A stretch of 64,000 nt of DNA, from NCBI RefSeq assembly GCF_002091635.1, contig NZ_BDAC01000002.1, forward strand, positions 1 through 64,000. The letters are read 5' to 3'. The notes beneath the pieces were generated by a model that had not been told where the DNA came from, did not search any database, and worked only from the letters and a program-made list of their open reading frames with translations. Made by a program: the position numbers and the translations under genes. The stretch is from Pseudomonas indica NBRC 103045. GTDB lineage: Bacteria > Pseudomonadota > Gammaproteobacteria > Pseudomonadales > Pseudomonadaceae. This document shows positions 16,622 to 25,814 of this stretch, piece after piece (positions within the stretch are counted from its first letter, which is position 1; each line of letters starts with the position of its first letter).

Positions 16622-18175
16622 TCAGCCGCGGCAATCCTTGATCAGCGCCTTGACCAGCCCAATCATGAGCAACAGCATCAAGCCCATGAACGGTAGGCCC
16701 ATGGCGATGGTCCCCGCCTGGATACCCTTGAGCGCGGTATCACCGCCAACCACGAAAAGCGTGATCGTTACCAGGCCGATCATCACCAGCCAGAGCACGC
16801 GCTGAGGGGGCAAGGTTTCGGTATCGCCGCCGGCGGACAGGTTGTCGACTACCAGGGCACCGGAATCCACTGACGTGACCATGAAGATCACCAGCAGTAC
16901 CACGACCAGCAGCGAGGCAATGCCGCCCATCGGCAATACATCGAGGAATTGGAAGATGGCCATGCTGACATCGGTCAAACCTGCCGCCAGCGGGCTGCTC
17001 CCTCCTGTGATCTGGGCAATGGCGCCGCCACCGAATGCGGCAAACCAGAGCACGGTGACGATGGTCGGCGCCAGCATCACCATCAGGACCATCTGCCGCA
17101 GGGTACGCCCGCGCGATACACGCGCCACGAATATCCCTACCAGCGGCCCCCAGGTGCACCACCAGGCCCAATAGAACACCGTCCAGCCCTGAAGCCAGTC
17201 CTGGTCCGGACGATCGATCCAGTTGCTCAGCGGCAGGAAGAATTGCACGTAGTCGGACGCTGCATTGAAAGCGCCGAAGAAGAACTGCAGCAGGCCAATA
17301 CCGACGACGACCAGCAGGAACAAGCCCAAGGCCAAGGCCATATTGATGTTGCTCAGCAACTTGACCCCGGCATCCAGGCCCCGCCACAAGGAGAACGCCG
17401 CTATTCCGGTCACTGCGACAATGAACAGCAACTGGAAGGCAAAGGTGTTCGGAATACCCAGGACATGACTGATGCCGGCGGTCGCCTGCATGGCACCGAG
17501 ACCGAGGGATGCGGACAGGCCGAAGACGGTCAGGACCACGGTGAACACATCGACCAATTGTCCGGGCAGACCTTTATGAGCATCGCCGATCAAGGGTTTC
17601 AGACCGGAACTCAGGGAAAGCGGCAGGCCTTTATTGTAGGAAAAGTAACCGACGACCAAGGCACTGGTCAGATAGATTGCCCAAGGGTGAAAGCCCCAGT
17701 GGAAGACGGTTGCTCCCAGCGCCATATCCGCGGCTTGCGGTGTATTGGGTAATACGGCAAGGGGTGTTTTCCACCAGCCGGTATATTGCGCGACGGGCTC
17801 GGCGACGCCCCAATACAGGAGCCCTACTCCCATACCGGCCGCAAACATCATGGAAAACCAGGAAAGCGTGCTGAATTCGGGTTTGGCATTCTCTCCGCCT
17901 AAACGAATCTTGCCCAGTGGCGAAAAAGCCACCCCTGCGCAGAACAGAACGGCCATGTTCCCCATGATCATGATGAACCAGTCGAAGTTCGTCAGGACCC
18001 AGCCTTTCACACCTTCCAGCGCCTGGCCGAAAAAGGCCGGATTACTCAGTGCCAATAGAACCAGGGCAAAGATGGAGAAGAACGAAACCGGAAATATGAC
18101 GCGATGAAAATTCAAACCCATTATTCGGATATTGAATTCCTGGCCGATAGAGCTTTCTGCGGCTACAGGCTTCAT
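16622..18175 (-). CDS. BCCT-family transporter (betaine/choline/carnitine type)
   Basis: 517 residues with about twelve hydrophobic segments. Family signatures are clear: GMGVGLLYWGVAEP in the fourth-fifth segment region and FYWAWWCTWGPLVGIFVARV with SRGRTLRQ afterwards. These proteins import quaternary amines or other zwitterions with Na+ or H+. Choline, betaine, carnitine or ectoine are all possible, and the substrate cannot be read off. The C-terminus is short, without a long osmosensing tail. The start at ATG 18175 follows GAGGTG by about eight bases; a GTG three codons upstream is less well placed. A GlxA-type regulator and a chemoreceptor nearby would fit a quaternary-amine theme, but this is inference. 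Confidence 0.9.
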   Translation of the reverse strand: MKPVAAESSIGQEFNIRIMGLNFHRVIFPVSFFSIFALVLLALSNPAFFGQALEGVKGWVLTNFDWFIMIMGNMAVLFCAGVAFSPLGKIRLGGENAKPEFSTLSWFSMMFAAGMGVGLLYWGVAEPVAQYTGWWKTPLAVLPNTPQAADMALGATVFHWGFHPWAIYLTSALVVGYFSYNKGLPLSLSSGLKPLIGDAHKGLPGQLVDVFTVVLTVFGLSASLGLGAMQATAGISHVLGIPNTFAFQLLFIVAVTGIAAFSLWRGLDAGVKLLSNINMALALGLFLLVVVGIGLLQFFFGAFNAASDYVQFFLPLSNWIDRPDQDWLQGWTVFYWAWWCTWGPLVGIFVARVSRGRTLRQMVLMVMLAPTIVTVLWFAAFGGGAIAQITGGSSPLAAGLTDVSMAIFQFLDVLPMGGIASLLVVVLLVIFMVTSVDSGALVVDNLSAGGDTETLPPQRVLWLVMIGLVTITLFVVGGDTALKGIQAGTIAMGLPFMGLMLLLMIGLVKALIKDCRG

Positions 18176-18391
18176 GCAGGGCACCTCGTTTTTTTTGTAA
18201 TGTATTTAAATCCACAGATCTTTGACGCGCCGGATGGCTGAAAACATCCGGCTTTAAAAATTGCGGACATCCCGATAGTCCAATTGGGTCCTTTTCCCGG
18301 AGAACCCTTTGGTTTCAGGATTCATGACTTTTTCGTCTTTTCTAGACATGACTGATAAAGCCCCTCCTCCACTTGAATAATGAGGTCATGG

Positions 18392-19690
18392 TCATACGGT
18401 TCTTTCGCACCCCTCCGAGATCGATGGATCGTGCGGGAATGGCGGCGAGCAGGACGGCGCGGTAGCCGTTGGCTCGATTACCGTCGCCAGATTGGCGCAG
18501 GCCAGACCGTTGGGTGTGGCTTGGTGATGCAGCGGCGCACCCGGTTGGTTATGCGCTCCGCTGACACACTTTTGGCTGACTGACGCCGCCAGCACGGCGG
18601 CGATGGCTGCAAAGAAGTAGTACAGGCTGGCGGCACCGAACCACTCCATCAAGGCACCGGCCAGCAGCGGGCCGATACAGGCACCGACACCGAAGGTCGC
18701 CAGCAACAGGCCCGCCAGCGATACCCGCAGTTGCGCTTCGATATTGTCGTTGGCCAGGGCCACGCCGAGGGGATACAGGCAGAACTGCAGGAAACCTATG
18801 CAGGCGCTGAACAGCAACAAGGCATCGAACGGCAATCCCTGAAAGATACCCAGTGGCAGGCTGGCCAGGACAAGCAGCACGGCCATCCCGCGAATCAGGC
18901 TGGCACGGGGCAAACGGTCGGAGAGCCAGCCCAGGGGGAGCTGGGCGAGCAGGCCCGCGGCGATGGCCAGGGCCATGAACTGCCCTACTTCGCGTGTACC
19001 CAGTCCTTGCCGGCTGGCATAGATCGAGGCCAGCCCATAGAAGCAGCCGGTGGTCATTCCCGATACCAGCACGGTCATCAGCGACTGCGGAATCCGCCGC
19101 ACGAACAACCGGATATCGATCGGCTCAGGGCGCAACGCAGCAGGATGTGCGCTGCGTGTGAGTGCTACGGGCACCTGGCTCAGGGCGAAGGCAATGGCTA
19201 CGCCGAGCAACGCATGGATACCGAGATCGGCGTCGATGCTCAGGGCCAACTGGCCCAACGTCATGCCGATATAGACAGCGACCATGTAGATACCCAACAC
19301 CCTCCCCCGTTGATCGCTCTGCGCTCGATCGTTGAGCCAGCTCTCCACCACCATCATCTGACACATCATCGCCAACCCCACCAGCGCCCGCAGCAACAGC
19401 CAGAGCGGCAGCGCGTCGCTGAAGGCATGGAGCAACACAGCCGCACAGATCATCCCGGAGCTGGCGACGTAGGTACGGATATGCCCGACTCGCTCGATCA
19501 GCAACTGACCGATCCTGCCGCCCAGCACCATGCCCGAGGCATGGGCCGCCATCAGTGCGCCGGCCCAGAATTCGGCGACGCCATTGGCCGTCAGGCGCAA
19601 TGCGAGATAGGTCATCAACAAGGTCGAGCCAAGCTGTGTCAGCAGGCTGGCCATGTAGAGAGCGCCAAAGGCACGGGTCAATCCGAACAA
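18392..19690 (-). CDS. MFS transporter (YcaD/CynX-like)
   Basis: 432 residues, twelve predicted membrane segments, with the inter-domain region near VALTRSAHPAALRPEP. The A-like motif appears as GRIGQLLIERVGHIR and, in the second half, GWLSDRLPRASLI. The segment MMVVESWLNDRAQSDQRGR is typical of the YcaD-like branch. The start is TTG at 19690, chosen because GGGAGG lies about nine bases upstream and no better ATG exists before conserved sequence. The last 60 or so residues (after VSQKC) are hydrophilic, Pro/His-rich and unlike normal MFS tails, so the native C-terminus may be frameshifted. Substrate unknown. Confidence 0.8.
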   Translation of the reverse strand: MFGLTRAFGALYMASLLTQLGSTLLMTYLALRLTANGVAEFWAGALMAAHASGMVLGGRIGQLLIERVGHIRTYVASSGMICAAVLLHAFSDALPLWLLLRALVGLAMMCQMMVVESWLNDRAQSDQRGRVLGIYMVAVYIGMTLGQLALSIDADLGIHALLGVAIAFALSQVPVALTRSAHPAALRPEPIDIRLFVRRIPQSLMTVLVSGMTTGCFYGLASIYASRQGLGTREVGQFMALAIAAGLLAQLPLGWLSDRLPRASLIRGMAVLLVLASLPLGIFQGLPFDALLLFSACIGFLQFCLYPLGVALANDNIEAQLRVSLAGLLLATFGVGACIGPLLAGALMEWFGAASLYYFFAAIAAVLAASVSQKCVSGAHNQPGAPLHHQATPNGLACANLATVIEPTATAPSCSPPFPHDPSISEGCERTV

Positions 19691-19778
19691 CGGACCACCT
19701 CCCGGCCACCCACCGCGCCCGCTTGCAGAGCGGCAATCACGCTCATGCGACCACGCCAGGCCATGCCGTTGCCTCCGG

Positions 19779-20042
19779 TCACCTGGGTGGCCACTGTTCC
19801 GGTTCTCCGTTGGCCTGCACGTCGAAGCAGCCCTGGATGACGAAGCTCACCTCGTCGTAAAGCAGCGTCCAAGACACTTCGGCGCCCTCCCAACGGGCGA
19901 ATCCAATACCGATGCTCGGCGATGCCCATCACTGTCGCCCGAGCCACGAAGGCAGTTCCGGAGGGCTGCCGCGAGGTGTGAAATCCAGGTCATGGTGATT
20001 GATCAGCAACGCCGGTCCTTTGCTGGAAACGACCTGGGTCAT
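19779..20042 (-). pseudogene. Broken EutQ-like cupin gene
   Basis: From ATG 20042 the frame reads 37 residues to a TGA, then continues in the same frame with SIGIGFARWEGAEVSW and LLYDEVSFVIQGCFDVQANG before stopping at 19779. This is the start of a small beta-barrel cupin resembling EutQ-type ethanolamine-utilisation proteins. The second half of the barrel is missing, and the residues around the internal stop look frame-disturbed (an alternative frame gives ATVMG there). It lies between the GlxA-type regulator and the MFS gene. The family call rests on the YDEVSFVIQG motif from memory. Confidence 0.5.
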
Positions 20043-20235
20043 ATCTCACTCCGACTGTTCCAGGTCGCCCAGGCGAATCTGCGACACACGCCAGATGGAG
20101 AAAAGGATCGGTGTCCACTGCCAGCCGCCGTTGTCGCCGGAAGGCACGACGCATAGATCAGAGGGAGGTGCTTTTCCCGTATGCCGCTTTCGCGGGTCAC
20201 GAACCTGCCGTGACCGTTTCGCGCTGGCGTTGTGT

Positions 20236-21279
20236 TCAGCCGGGGGCGTGCGAACGGAATTGCCGGGGAGTGATACCGAACAGGCTGCGGAAGCGTCGGT
20301 AAAAGTGGGACGCCGTGACGAATCCGCTCGCGACGGACACCTCGGCGATAGGCTTGTTGGTGTGTTGCAGCAACTGGCGCGCGTAGGTCAGGCGCAGCTC
20401 CAGGTAGTATCGCGTCGGTGTCGCGTTCACGTGATGGCAGAACTGGCGTTCGAGCTGCCGGCGGGAAATACCCACGTACCGGGCAATCTCGCTCACCTCG
20501 ATGGGCTCTTCGATATTGCTGTGCATGAGTTCCAGCGCCGCCTTGAGCGTCGACGGCAGGGTTGGGTCGAGATCGATGGACACGACGGAAACATCGACGA
20601 TGTCGCGCATCTTGTCGCAGTTCAGGACCTCTTCCACCGCATTGACCAACTCCTGACCTGCAATCGCACGAACCACTTCCAGCATCATGCCCAGCGAACT
20701 GTTCGCCCCCGCACAACTGATGCGGGTACGGTCGAGCACATAAGAACGACGCGTAATATTCACGCCCGGGAACAGCTCGGACATCATCGCCCGCCCATCC
20801 GGGTGGAACGCGCAGTCATAGCCATCCAGCAGCCCCGCCTCGGCGAGGAAGTAGCTTCCGTTCCAGAGGCCGCCGAGAATGGCTCCCGCCGCATCCGCCG
20901 AGCGCAACTTCGAGCGCAGCACCGGATCGCCTTCGAGACGCACGCGAAAGCCGCCGCACACCACGATGATGTCCTGCTCCTTTTCCTTGAGTTCGGCGAG
21001 GGAACAGTCGGTGGAAATGGCGATACCCAGGTCGCTGACAACCAGATTATCCCTGCCCCCGACGACCCGAATCTCGAATAGCGGAGCGGAGCTCATGAGA
21101 TTGGCCGTGACGAGCGCATCCACCGCCCCCGTGAAGGCCATCATCGAGAAGTTTTCCCGCAGGACGAACGCAACCCGGCGCACCGACACCGTGAGACCGG
21201 CTCGCCGGGCTTTTTCCAGATGAGCCAGGTTCTTCAGCTTCAACACACTTTCGAAAGACGATTCCATCTCGTTGCTCAT
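20236..21279 (-). CDS. GlxA-family AraC-type transcriptional regulator (DJ-1/PfpI-like sensor plus AraC DNA-binding domain)
   Basis: 347 residues. The N-terminal two thirds (about 30-215) has a DJ-1/PfpI-like amidotransferase fold (VRRVAFVLRENFSMMAF, DIIVVCGGFRV, GGLWNGSYFLAEAGLLDGY). The C-terminal third (about 240-345) is an AraC two-helix-turn-helix domain (YVGISRRQLERQF, AEVSVASGFVTASHFYRRFRSLFG). Related Pseudomonas regulators (GbdR, CdhR, SouR, ArgR) respond to betaine, carnitine, sarcosine or arginine. With a BCCT transporter three kilobases away, a quaternary-amine or amino-acid signal is plausible. The ATG has only a weak AGGGA upstream; the Met four codons later is an alternative start. 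Confidence 0.88.
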   Translation of the reverse strand: MSNEMESSFESVLKLKNLAHLEKARRAGLTVSVRRVAFVLRENFSMMAFTGAVDALVTANLMSSAPLFEIRVVGGRDNLVVSDLGIAISTDCSLAELKEKEQDIIVVCGGFRVRLEGDPVLRSKLRSADAAGAILGGLWNGSYFLAEAGLLDGYDCAFHPDGRAMMSELFPGVNITRRSYVLDRTRISCAGANSSLGMMLEVVRAIAGQELVNAVEEVLNCDKMRDIVDVSVVSIDLDPTLPSTLKAALELMHSNIEEPIEVSEIARYVGISRRQLERQFCHHVNATPTRYYLELRLTYARQLLQHTNKPIAEVSVASGFVTASHFYRRFRSLFGITPRQFRSHAPG

Positions 21280-21706
21280 TGGTCAGCGTGGTCCCTTCAG
21301 CATGGCAGAGGCGGTTCGGCGGTGCGTCCCCCTCGACGACCCGGCAGCCTCATCAACTGCCAAGCATGCCGCTGCTCTCGATAGCCAGCGGTATGCGGGA
21401 GCAGCGAATCGCAGCGTACCCCATAACAGGCCAAGCCCACCCGCCAATACGTAAGCGGAGTCGATCAGCACGCAAAAAACAGCCGGAACAGCGGCTCGCA
21501 ACTGCGAGTACCGGGCAGTTCGGCGATCGCTTGCTCGATGGCAAGCTTCCCGCCCGCCAGCATGCGATCGATACCGCTCGGCGGATCGACTGGCTGCGAC
21601 TACCTTCCTGACTCAAGCTGAATTTCTACGCGCCGATACTGTGGTTTAGAGGCGGCGCCCCCTCGATATCCCCCAAAACGCAACACCGCCCTCCTGTGGA
21701 GAGCTC
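21280..21706. other. 427-base intergenic region between divergent regulator and chemoreceptor genes
   Basis: Short open frames here lack ribosome-binding sites and family resemblance, so I call no gene. It must carry the promoters for the GlxA-type regulator and the chemoreceptor. I could not pick out a convincing operator. Confidence 0.5.
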
Positions 21707-23647
21707 ATGAACATAAAACAAAAACTGACCTGGGCCTTTGCGACAATCGCCTGTATTCCCGTGATCCTGGTTTCGGCCATCGTCATATACAGCCTGCGAA
21801 CGCAGGCCGAAGAGCAGTTCCTGGATGGCAGCGGGCGGGAAATCCGCCAGATCGAAAACGCCATGCGGATGTTCTTCGACGCCATCAGCGAGAACGTCGA
21901 GTACCTGTCCAAACTCCCGGAAATCGTGGCGGCTCCCGCCCTGAAGAACTACACGTCCGCCGACGCGGCGGCGACACCGCTTCCCGAGAGCAACCAGGCG
22001 ATGCTGGCCCTCTTCACCCGGTATGCCAGTGCGCACCCCACGACGGCCTACCTTTCCTATGGCCGGGTGGATGGCGGCTACGCCATCTGGCCGGACGACC
22101 CGAAGCTGAACAGCTATGACCCCCGCGTTCGCCCCTGGTACAAGACGGCCATTGCCGCGCCTGGCCAGACGGTTCGCAGCGGCGCTTATTACTGGCCGGC
22201 GGACGATGCCGTACTGATCGGCACCGTCCGCACCGTGAACGATGTCCAAGGCAACCTGGCCGGAGTCGTCGGCGTCGACGTCTCGCTCAAGCAACTGACC
22301 GACCTGATCAAGCAGATCAAACTGGGCGAGAGTGGCTACATCATGCTGGTGGAAAATGGCGGCAACGTGCTCGTGGACCCCAGCAACACGGAGCACAACT
22401 TCAAGTCCATCGCGGATCTCGGCCCCGGCTACGACCGGCTGGCAAACGCGGAAGGACGGGTGGACGTCGAACTGGACGGCAAGCGCTACATGGCCAACGT
22501 CTGGCCATCGGCAGCCCTGGGGTGGCGCTTCATCGGACTCATCGAGCGCGACGAAGTCATGGCCAAGGCGAACGGCCTGACCTGGCAGATCGGCCTCGTC
22601 ACCCTGCTGCTCGCAATCTGCTTCGCGGCGGTCGGTGCGGTCTTCGCCCGCATCATCGTCGGGCCGATCCGCAGCGTGGCGAACGGACTGGAAAATGTCG
22701 CGCAGGGCGAAGGCGATCTGACCCGCAGCCTGGAGGTGCGCGGCAACGATGAAACCTCCCTGCTCGCCAAATGGTTCAACCAGTTCCAGGGCGCCATCCG
22801 CCAACTGGTGCAACGCATCGTCGAGGCATCGGCCGCGCTACGGCAGACCTCGGATACCACCGCCCGCGTCGCCGAAGACATGAGCGGCACGGCGGAACGC
22901 CAGCGGGAAGCCGTCGAGATGGTCTCGACCGCCTTCAACGAGATGGTCGCCACCGCCAACGAAGTGGCCCGCTCCTGCAGCGAAGCCGCCGCATCGGCGG
23001 ATGCGGGCCAGCGTCAGGCACACACCGGCCAGACCCAGATCGAAGAGGCTACCGGCAGCGTCTCCCGGCTCAGCGAAAACCTCTTGCAGTCCACCCAGGC
23101 CATGCAAGTGCTGGAACAGGACAGCCAGAACATCAACGCCATCCTCGACACCATTCGTTCGATTGCCGAGCAGACGAACCTGCTGGCGCTGAACGCTGCG
23201 ATCGAGGCAGCCCGCGCCGGCGAACAGGGCCGCGGGTTCGCGGTGGTGGCCGATGAAGTACGGGCCCTGGCCAAACGCACCGCCGACTCGACGGGCGAGA
23301 TCGACGGCCTGTTGGGTGGGCTCGCGAGACGCACCCAGGACGTGACCCGGCAAATGCAAAACAGCCTGGAAATGTCGCAGGCGTGTGTGGACCGGATTCG
23401 CATGGCGAGCGAGAGCTTCGAACAGATTCGCCTGTCGGTCGACCACATCCGCGACCAGAACACGCAGATCGCCGCCGCGGCGGAGGAACAGCACCAGGTC
23501 GCCGAGGACATCAACCGGCATATCGCGCAGATCCAGGACAACGCGCTGCTGGTCGAACAGCTCGCCCAATCGGCGCACCGCGACTCCCAGCACCTCTCCA
23601 GCCTTTCCAGCGAACTGCACGGTCTGGTCGGACGCTTCCGGACCTGA
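21707..23647 (+). CDS. Methyl-accepting chemotaxis protein with a dCache sensor of amino-acid type
   Basis: 646 residues: membrane segment (about 8-30), periplasmic double-Cache domain (about 35-280), second membrane segment (about 290-313), HAMP, then a long signalling coiled coil with the hairpin tip [20 protein letters not shown]. The distal Cache pocket carries Y137, R142, W144, Y145 (in YDPRVRPWY) and D191 (in GVDVSL). That is the Y-x4-R-x-W-Y...D pattern reported for amino-acid-binding dCache sensors such as PctA. The ligand could be an amino acid or a related amine. There is no C-terminal NWETF-like pentapeptide, so it is not a CheR/CheB-tethering receptor. GGAGAG lies five bases before the ATG. 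Confidence 0.92.
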   Translation: MNIKQKLTWAFATIACIPVILVSAIVIYSLRTQAEEQFLDGSGREIRQIENAMRMFFDAISENVEYLSKLPEIVAAPALKNYTSADAAATPLPESNQAMLALFTRYASAHPTTAYLSYGRVDGGYAIWPDDPKLNSYDPRVRPWYKTAIAAPGQTVRSGAYYWPADDAVLIGTVRTVNDVQGNLAGVVGVDVSLKQLTDLIKQIKLGESGYIMLVENGGNVLVDPSNTEHNFKSIADLGPGYDRLANAEGRVDVELDGKRYMANVWPSAALGWRFIGLIERDEVMAKANGLTWQIGLVTLLLAICFAAVGAVFARIIVGPIRSVANGLENVAQGEGDLTRSLEVRGNDETSLLAKWFNQFQGAIRQLVQRIVEASAALRQTSDTTARVAEDMSGTAERQREAVEMVSTAFNEMVATANEVARSCSEAAASADAGQRQAHTGQTQIEEATGSVSRLSENLLQSTQAMQVLEQDSQNINAILDTIRSIAEQTNLLALNAAIEAARAGEQGRGFAVVADEVRALAKRTADSTGEIDGLLGGLARRTQDVTRQMQNSLEMSQACVDRIRMASESFEQIRLSVDHIRDQNTQIAAAAEEQHQVAEDINRHIAQIQDNALLVEQLAQSAHRDSQHLSSLSSELHGLVGRFRT

Positions 23648-23665
23648 CCCAGAAGCGCTCAGCGT

Positions 23666-23697
23666 ACACCGCCGCAGGTCATGAGCCGCGGCGGTGT
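23666..23697. terminator. Hairpin terminator after the chemoreceptor gene
   Basis: acaccgccgc (23666-23675) pairs perfectly with gcggcggtgt (23688-23697) around a 12-base loop, 18 bases after the stop codon. The T-rich tract is poor (ctgttc). It lies between the convergent chemoreceptor and DUF2934 genes and could serve both strands. Confidence 0.6.
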
Positions 23698-23750
23698 CTG
23701 TTCAGGCATACGCTCCACGATTGGCTGGACGCCGAGACGCAAGAGACCGG

Positions 23751-23963
23751 CTAAGAGCGCGAGCCCCGCTTGGGCATAGGTGGCGCGACGTTGGATTCGA
23801 TGCCACCGCTGAACGACTCCGACGCATCGCCCAGCGGTTGTTGCCGCTCGGCCTGCAATTGCTCACGAGCCTGCGCCCAGAAGCGTTCGGCCGAACCCTC
23901 GGGGCGGCCCTGTTTTTCCCAAAGTGCATAGGCACGTTGGCGGATTTCGCTGTCATCGACCAT
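23751..23963 (-). CDS. DUF2934 family small protein
   Basis: 70 residues. The N-terminal half carries the family pattern (IRQRAYALWEKQGRPEGSAERFWAQAREQL). The C-terminal half is hydrophilic and disordered-looking. Such proteins are common in pseudomonads and rhizobia; no biochemical role is established that I know of. GAGGAG lies just upstream of the ATG. It appears monocistronic, convergent with the chemoreceptor gene. Confidence 0.8.
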   Translation of the reverse strand: MVDDSEIRQRAYALWEKQGRPEGSAERFWAQAREQLQAERQQPLGDASESFSGGIESNVAPPMPKRGSRS

Positions 23964-24157
23964 GGTGCTCCTCCTCGGAAATTTGACCTGCAGGTTCTAA
24001 GACGACCACTCGCCTCCGCGGTAGTTGAGCCATCCCGCCCCTGCTTCGACGAAAGGCGTGCAGGGCTTTCACCGGCAAACCTCACCCCTGCCCCGCAGCC
24101 GCCTCTGCTACGGAAAGCTGCTACCCTTTCGACCCGGGAAGGCTGAGGACAATGCCG

Positions 24158-24619
24158 ATGACGCAAGGAACGACTCCATCGCAGCGCCTGGGCGAACTGG
24201 TCAGGTTGCGCCGCGCGCGGGATCGCATCGACCGCGACTACGCCCAGCCGCTCGACGTCGAAGCGCTGGCCCGCGGCGCGCACATGTCCGCCGGGCATTT
24301 CAGCCGCCAGTTCCGCCTGGCCTATGGCGAATCGCCCTACTCCTACCTGATGACCCGCCGAATCGAGCGTGCCATGACGCTGCTGCGCCGGGGCGACCTC
24401 AGCGTGACCGACGTATGTTTCGAAGTGGGCTGCTCGTCGCTGGGCACCTTCAGCACCCGTTTCACGGAGTTGGTGGGTGTGTCGCCGAGCGTCTACCGCA
24501 GCCAGTCCGCACTCGCCACCGAAGGCATGCCGCCTTGCGTGGCCAGGCAAGTCACCAGACCGATCAGGAATCGAGAAGCGCCGGCACACAAACGCAGCCA
24601 AGCTGTCGCCTCCCCCTAA
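24158..24619 (+). CDS. Short AraC-family transcriptional regulator
   Basis: 153 residues consisting almost only of the AraC two-helix-turn-helix domain (ALARGAHMSAGHFSRQFRLAYG and DVCFEVGCSSLGTFSTRFTELVG), followed by a basic 40-residue tail. No ligand domain is present. The start at 24158 places GAGGA eight bases upstream; the ATG two codons earlier is too close to that site. The VOC-family gene begins 19 bases downstream, a pairing frequently seen in Pseudomonas and Burkholderia, so the regulator probably controls that gene. Confidence 0.88.
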   Translation: MTQGTTPSQRLGELVRLRRARDRIDRDYAQPLDVEALARGAHMSAGHFSRQFRLAYGESPYSYLMTRRIERAMTLLRRGDLSVTDVCFEVGCSSLGTFSTRFTELVGVSPSVYRSQSALATEGMPPCVARQVTRPIRNREAPAHKRSQAVASP

Positions 24620-24638
24620 CCGCTCAAGGACTCTGGCT

Positions 24639-25049
24639 ATGAACCTCTCCATCCACTCGACCTTCCTTCCCCACGACGACCCGGAAGCGTCGCTGGCGTT
24701 CTACCGCGACCTCCTCGGCTTCGAGGTGCGTAACGATGTGGCCTATGGCCCGATGCGCTGGATCACGCTTGGCCCTGCCGGCCAACCCGGCACCTCCCTC
24801 GTCCTGGCTCCGCCAGCCGCCACGCCGGGCATCACCGACGAAGAGCGCCGCACCATCGCGGAAATGATGGCCAAGGGCACCTACGCCATGATCATCTTCG
24901 CCACCCCGGACCTGGATGGCACCTTCGACCGCCTGCAGGCCCGCGATGTCGATATCGTCCAGGAGCCGATGGACCAGCCTTACGGCGTTCGCGACTGCGC
25001 AGTGCGCGACCCGGCCGGCAACCTGATACGGATTCAGCAAGTGCGCTGA
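24639..25049 (+). CDS. VOC-family (glyoxalase/bleomycin-resistance/dioxygenase fold) protein
   Basis: 136 residues. Two beta-alpha-beta-beta-beta modules are visible: the first from SIHSTFLPHDDPEASLAFYR, the second from YAMIIFATPDLDGTFDRL to the terminal RDPAGNLIRIQQ. Candidate metal ligands are His6 near the N-terminus and Glu/Asp positions in the second half, but metal binding is not assured. It lies directly behind the short AraC regulator, with AAGGA eleven bases before the ATG. Role unknown; such proteins range from drug-binding to isomerase enzymes. Confidence 0.85.
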   Translation: MNLSIHSTFLPHDDPEASLAFYRDLLGFEVRNDVAYGPMRWITLGPAGQPGTSLVLAPPAATPGITDEERRTIAEMMAKGTYAMIIFATPDLDGTFDRLQARDVDIVQEPMDQPYGVRDCAVRDPAGNLIRIQQVR

Positions 25050-25114
25050 CGCCGAATCCAAAGCACGTGCCCCGCCACCGGGGCACGCTCCCGACCACCA
25101 ACCGACTCCACGCC

Positions 25115-25660
25115 ATGAAAGCCCACGAACGAGACGAACTGCTCACCCTGTTGAAAGCCCGCTTCGAACAGAACATGCAGCGCCACCCAGGCATCGCCTG
25201 GGCCGACGTCCAGGCCCGACTCGAAAACAATCCCGGCGCCCTGAAATCGCTCCAGGCCATGGAAGCCACCGGCGGCGAACCGGACGTGATCGGCCACGAC
25301 ACGGAAACCGGACGATTCACCTTCTGCGATTGCGCCCCGGAAAGCCCGACAGGCCGCCGAAGCCTCTGCTACGACAACGCCGCCCTGGAAGCACGAAAGG
25401 AACACAAACCACAAAACAGCGCCGTCGGCATGGCCAACGAAATGGGTATCGAACTGCTGACCGAAGACCAATACCGCACGCTACAAACCCTGGGCGAGTT
25501 CGACCAGAAGACCTCCACCTGGCTCGACACCCCATCCGACGTCCGCTCCCTCGGCGGCGCCCTCTTCGGCGACCGTCGCTATGGGCGGGTGTTCGTGTAC
25601 CACAACGGGGTGCAGTCGTATTACGCGGCGAGAGGGTTTCGGGGAGTGGTTGGGGTGTGA
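25115..25660 (+). CDS. DUF4256 domain-containing protein
   Basis: 181 residues from the ATG at 25115. Recognisable stretches are MKAHERDELLTLLKARFEQN, WADVQARLENNPGALKSLQAMEATGGEPDV, FCDCAPESPTGRRSLCYDN and the closing GDRRYGRVFVYHNGVQSYYAARGFRG. These are characteristic of DUF4256. The upstream open frame adds 16 residues without similarity. The protein looks cytosolic, with two cysteines in FCDC that could bind metal. No function is known to me. It is 65 bases after the VOC gene, so it may be co-transcribed. Confidence 0.8.
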   Translation: MKAHERDELLTLLKARFEQNMQRHPGIAWADVQARLENNPGALKSLQAMEATGGEPDVIGHDTETGRFTFCDCAPESPTGRRSLCYDNAALEARKEHKPQNSAVGMANEMGIELLTEDQYRTLQTLGEFDQKTSTWLDTPSDVRSLGGALFGDRRYGRVFVYHNGVQSYYAARGFRGVVGV

Positions 25661-25814
25661 GTGTTGATACGGCATGAGCGTTTCTGCTGAGCGTAACTGC
25701 CGGCAAAAATCGTCCACTTGCGGCCACTCAATGGGCCACTCAGGGCCTGAAATCCCGAGGCCGATCAGAGACCGGCATGCTCTCGAAGCCTCCCTAATTC
25801 CACCGGCTCCCCGC

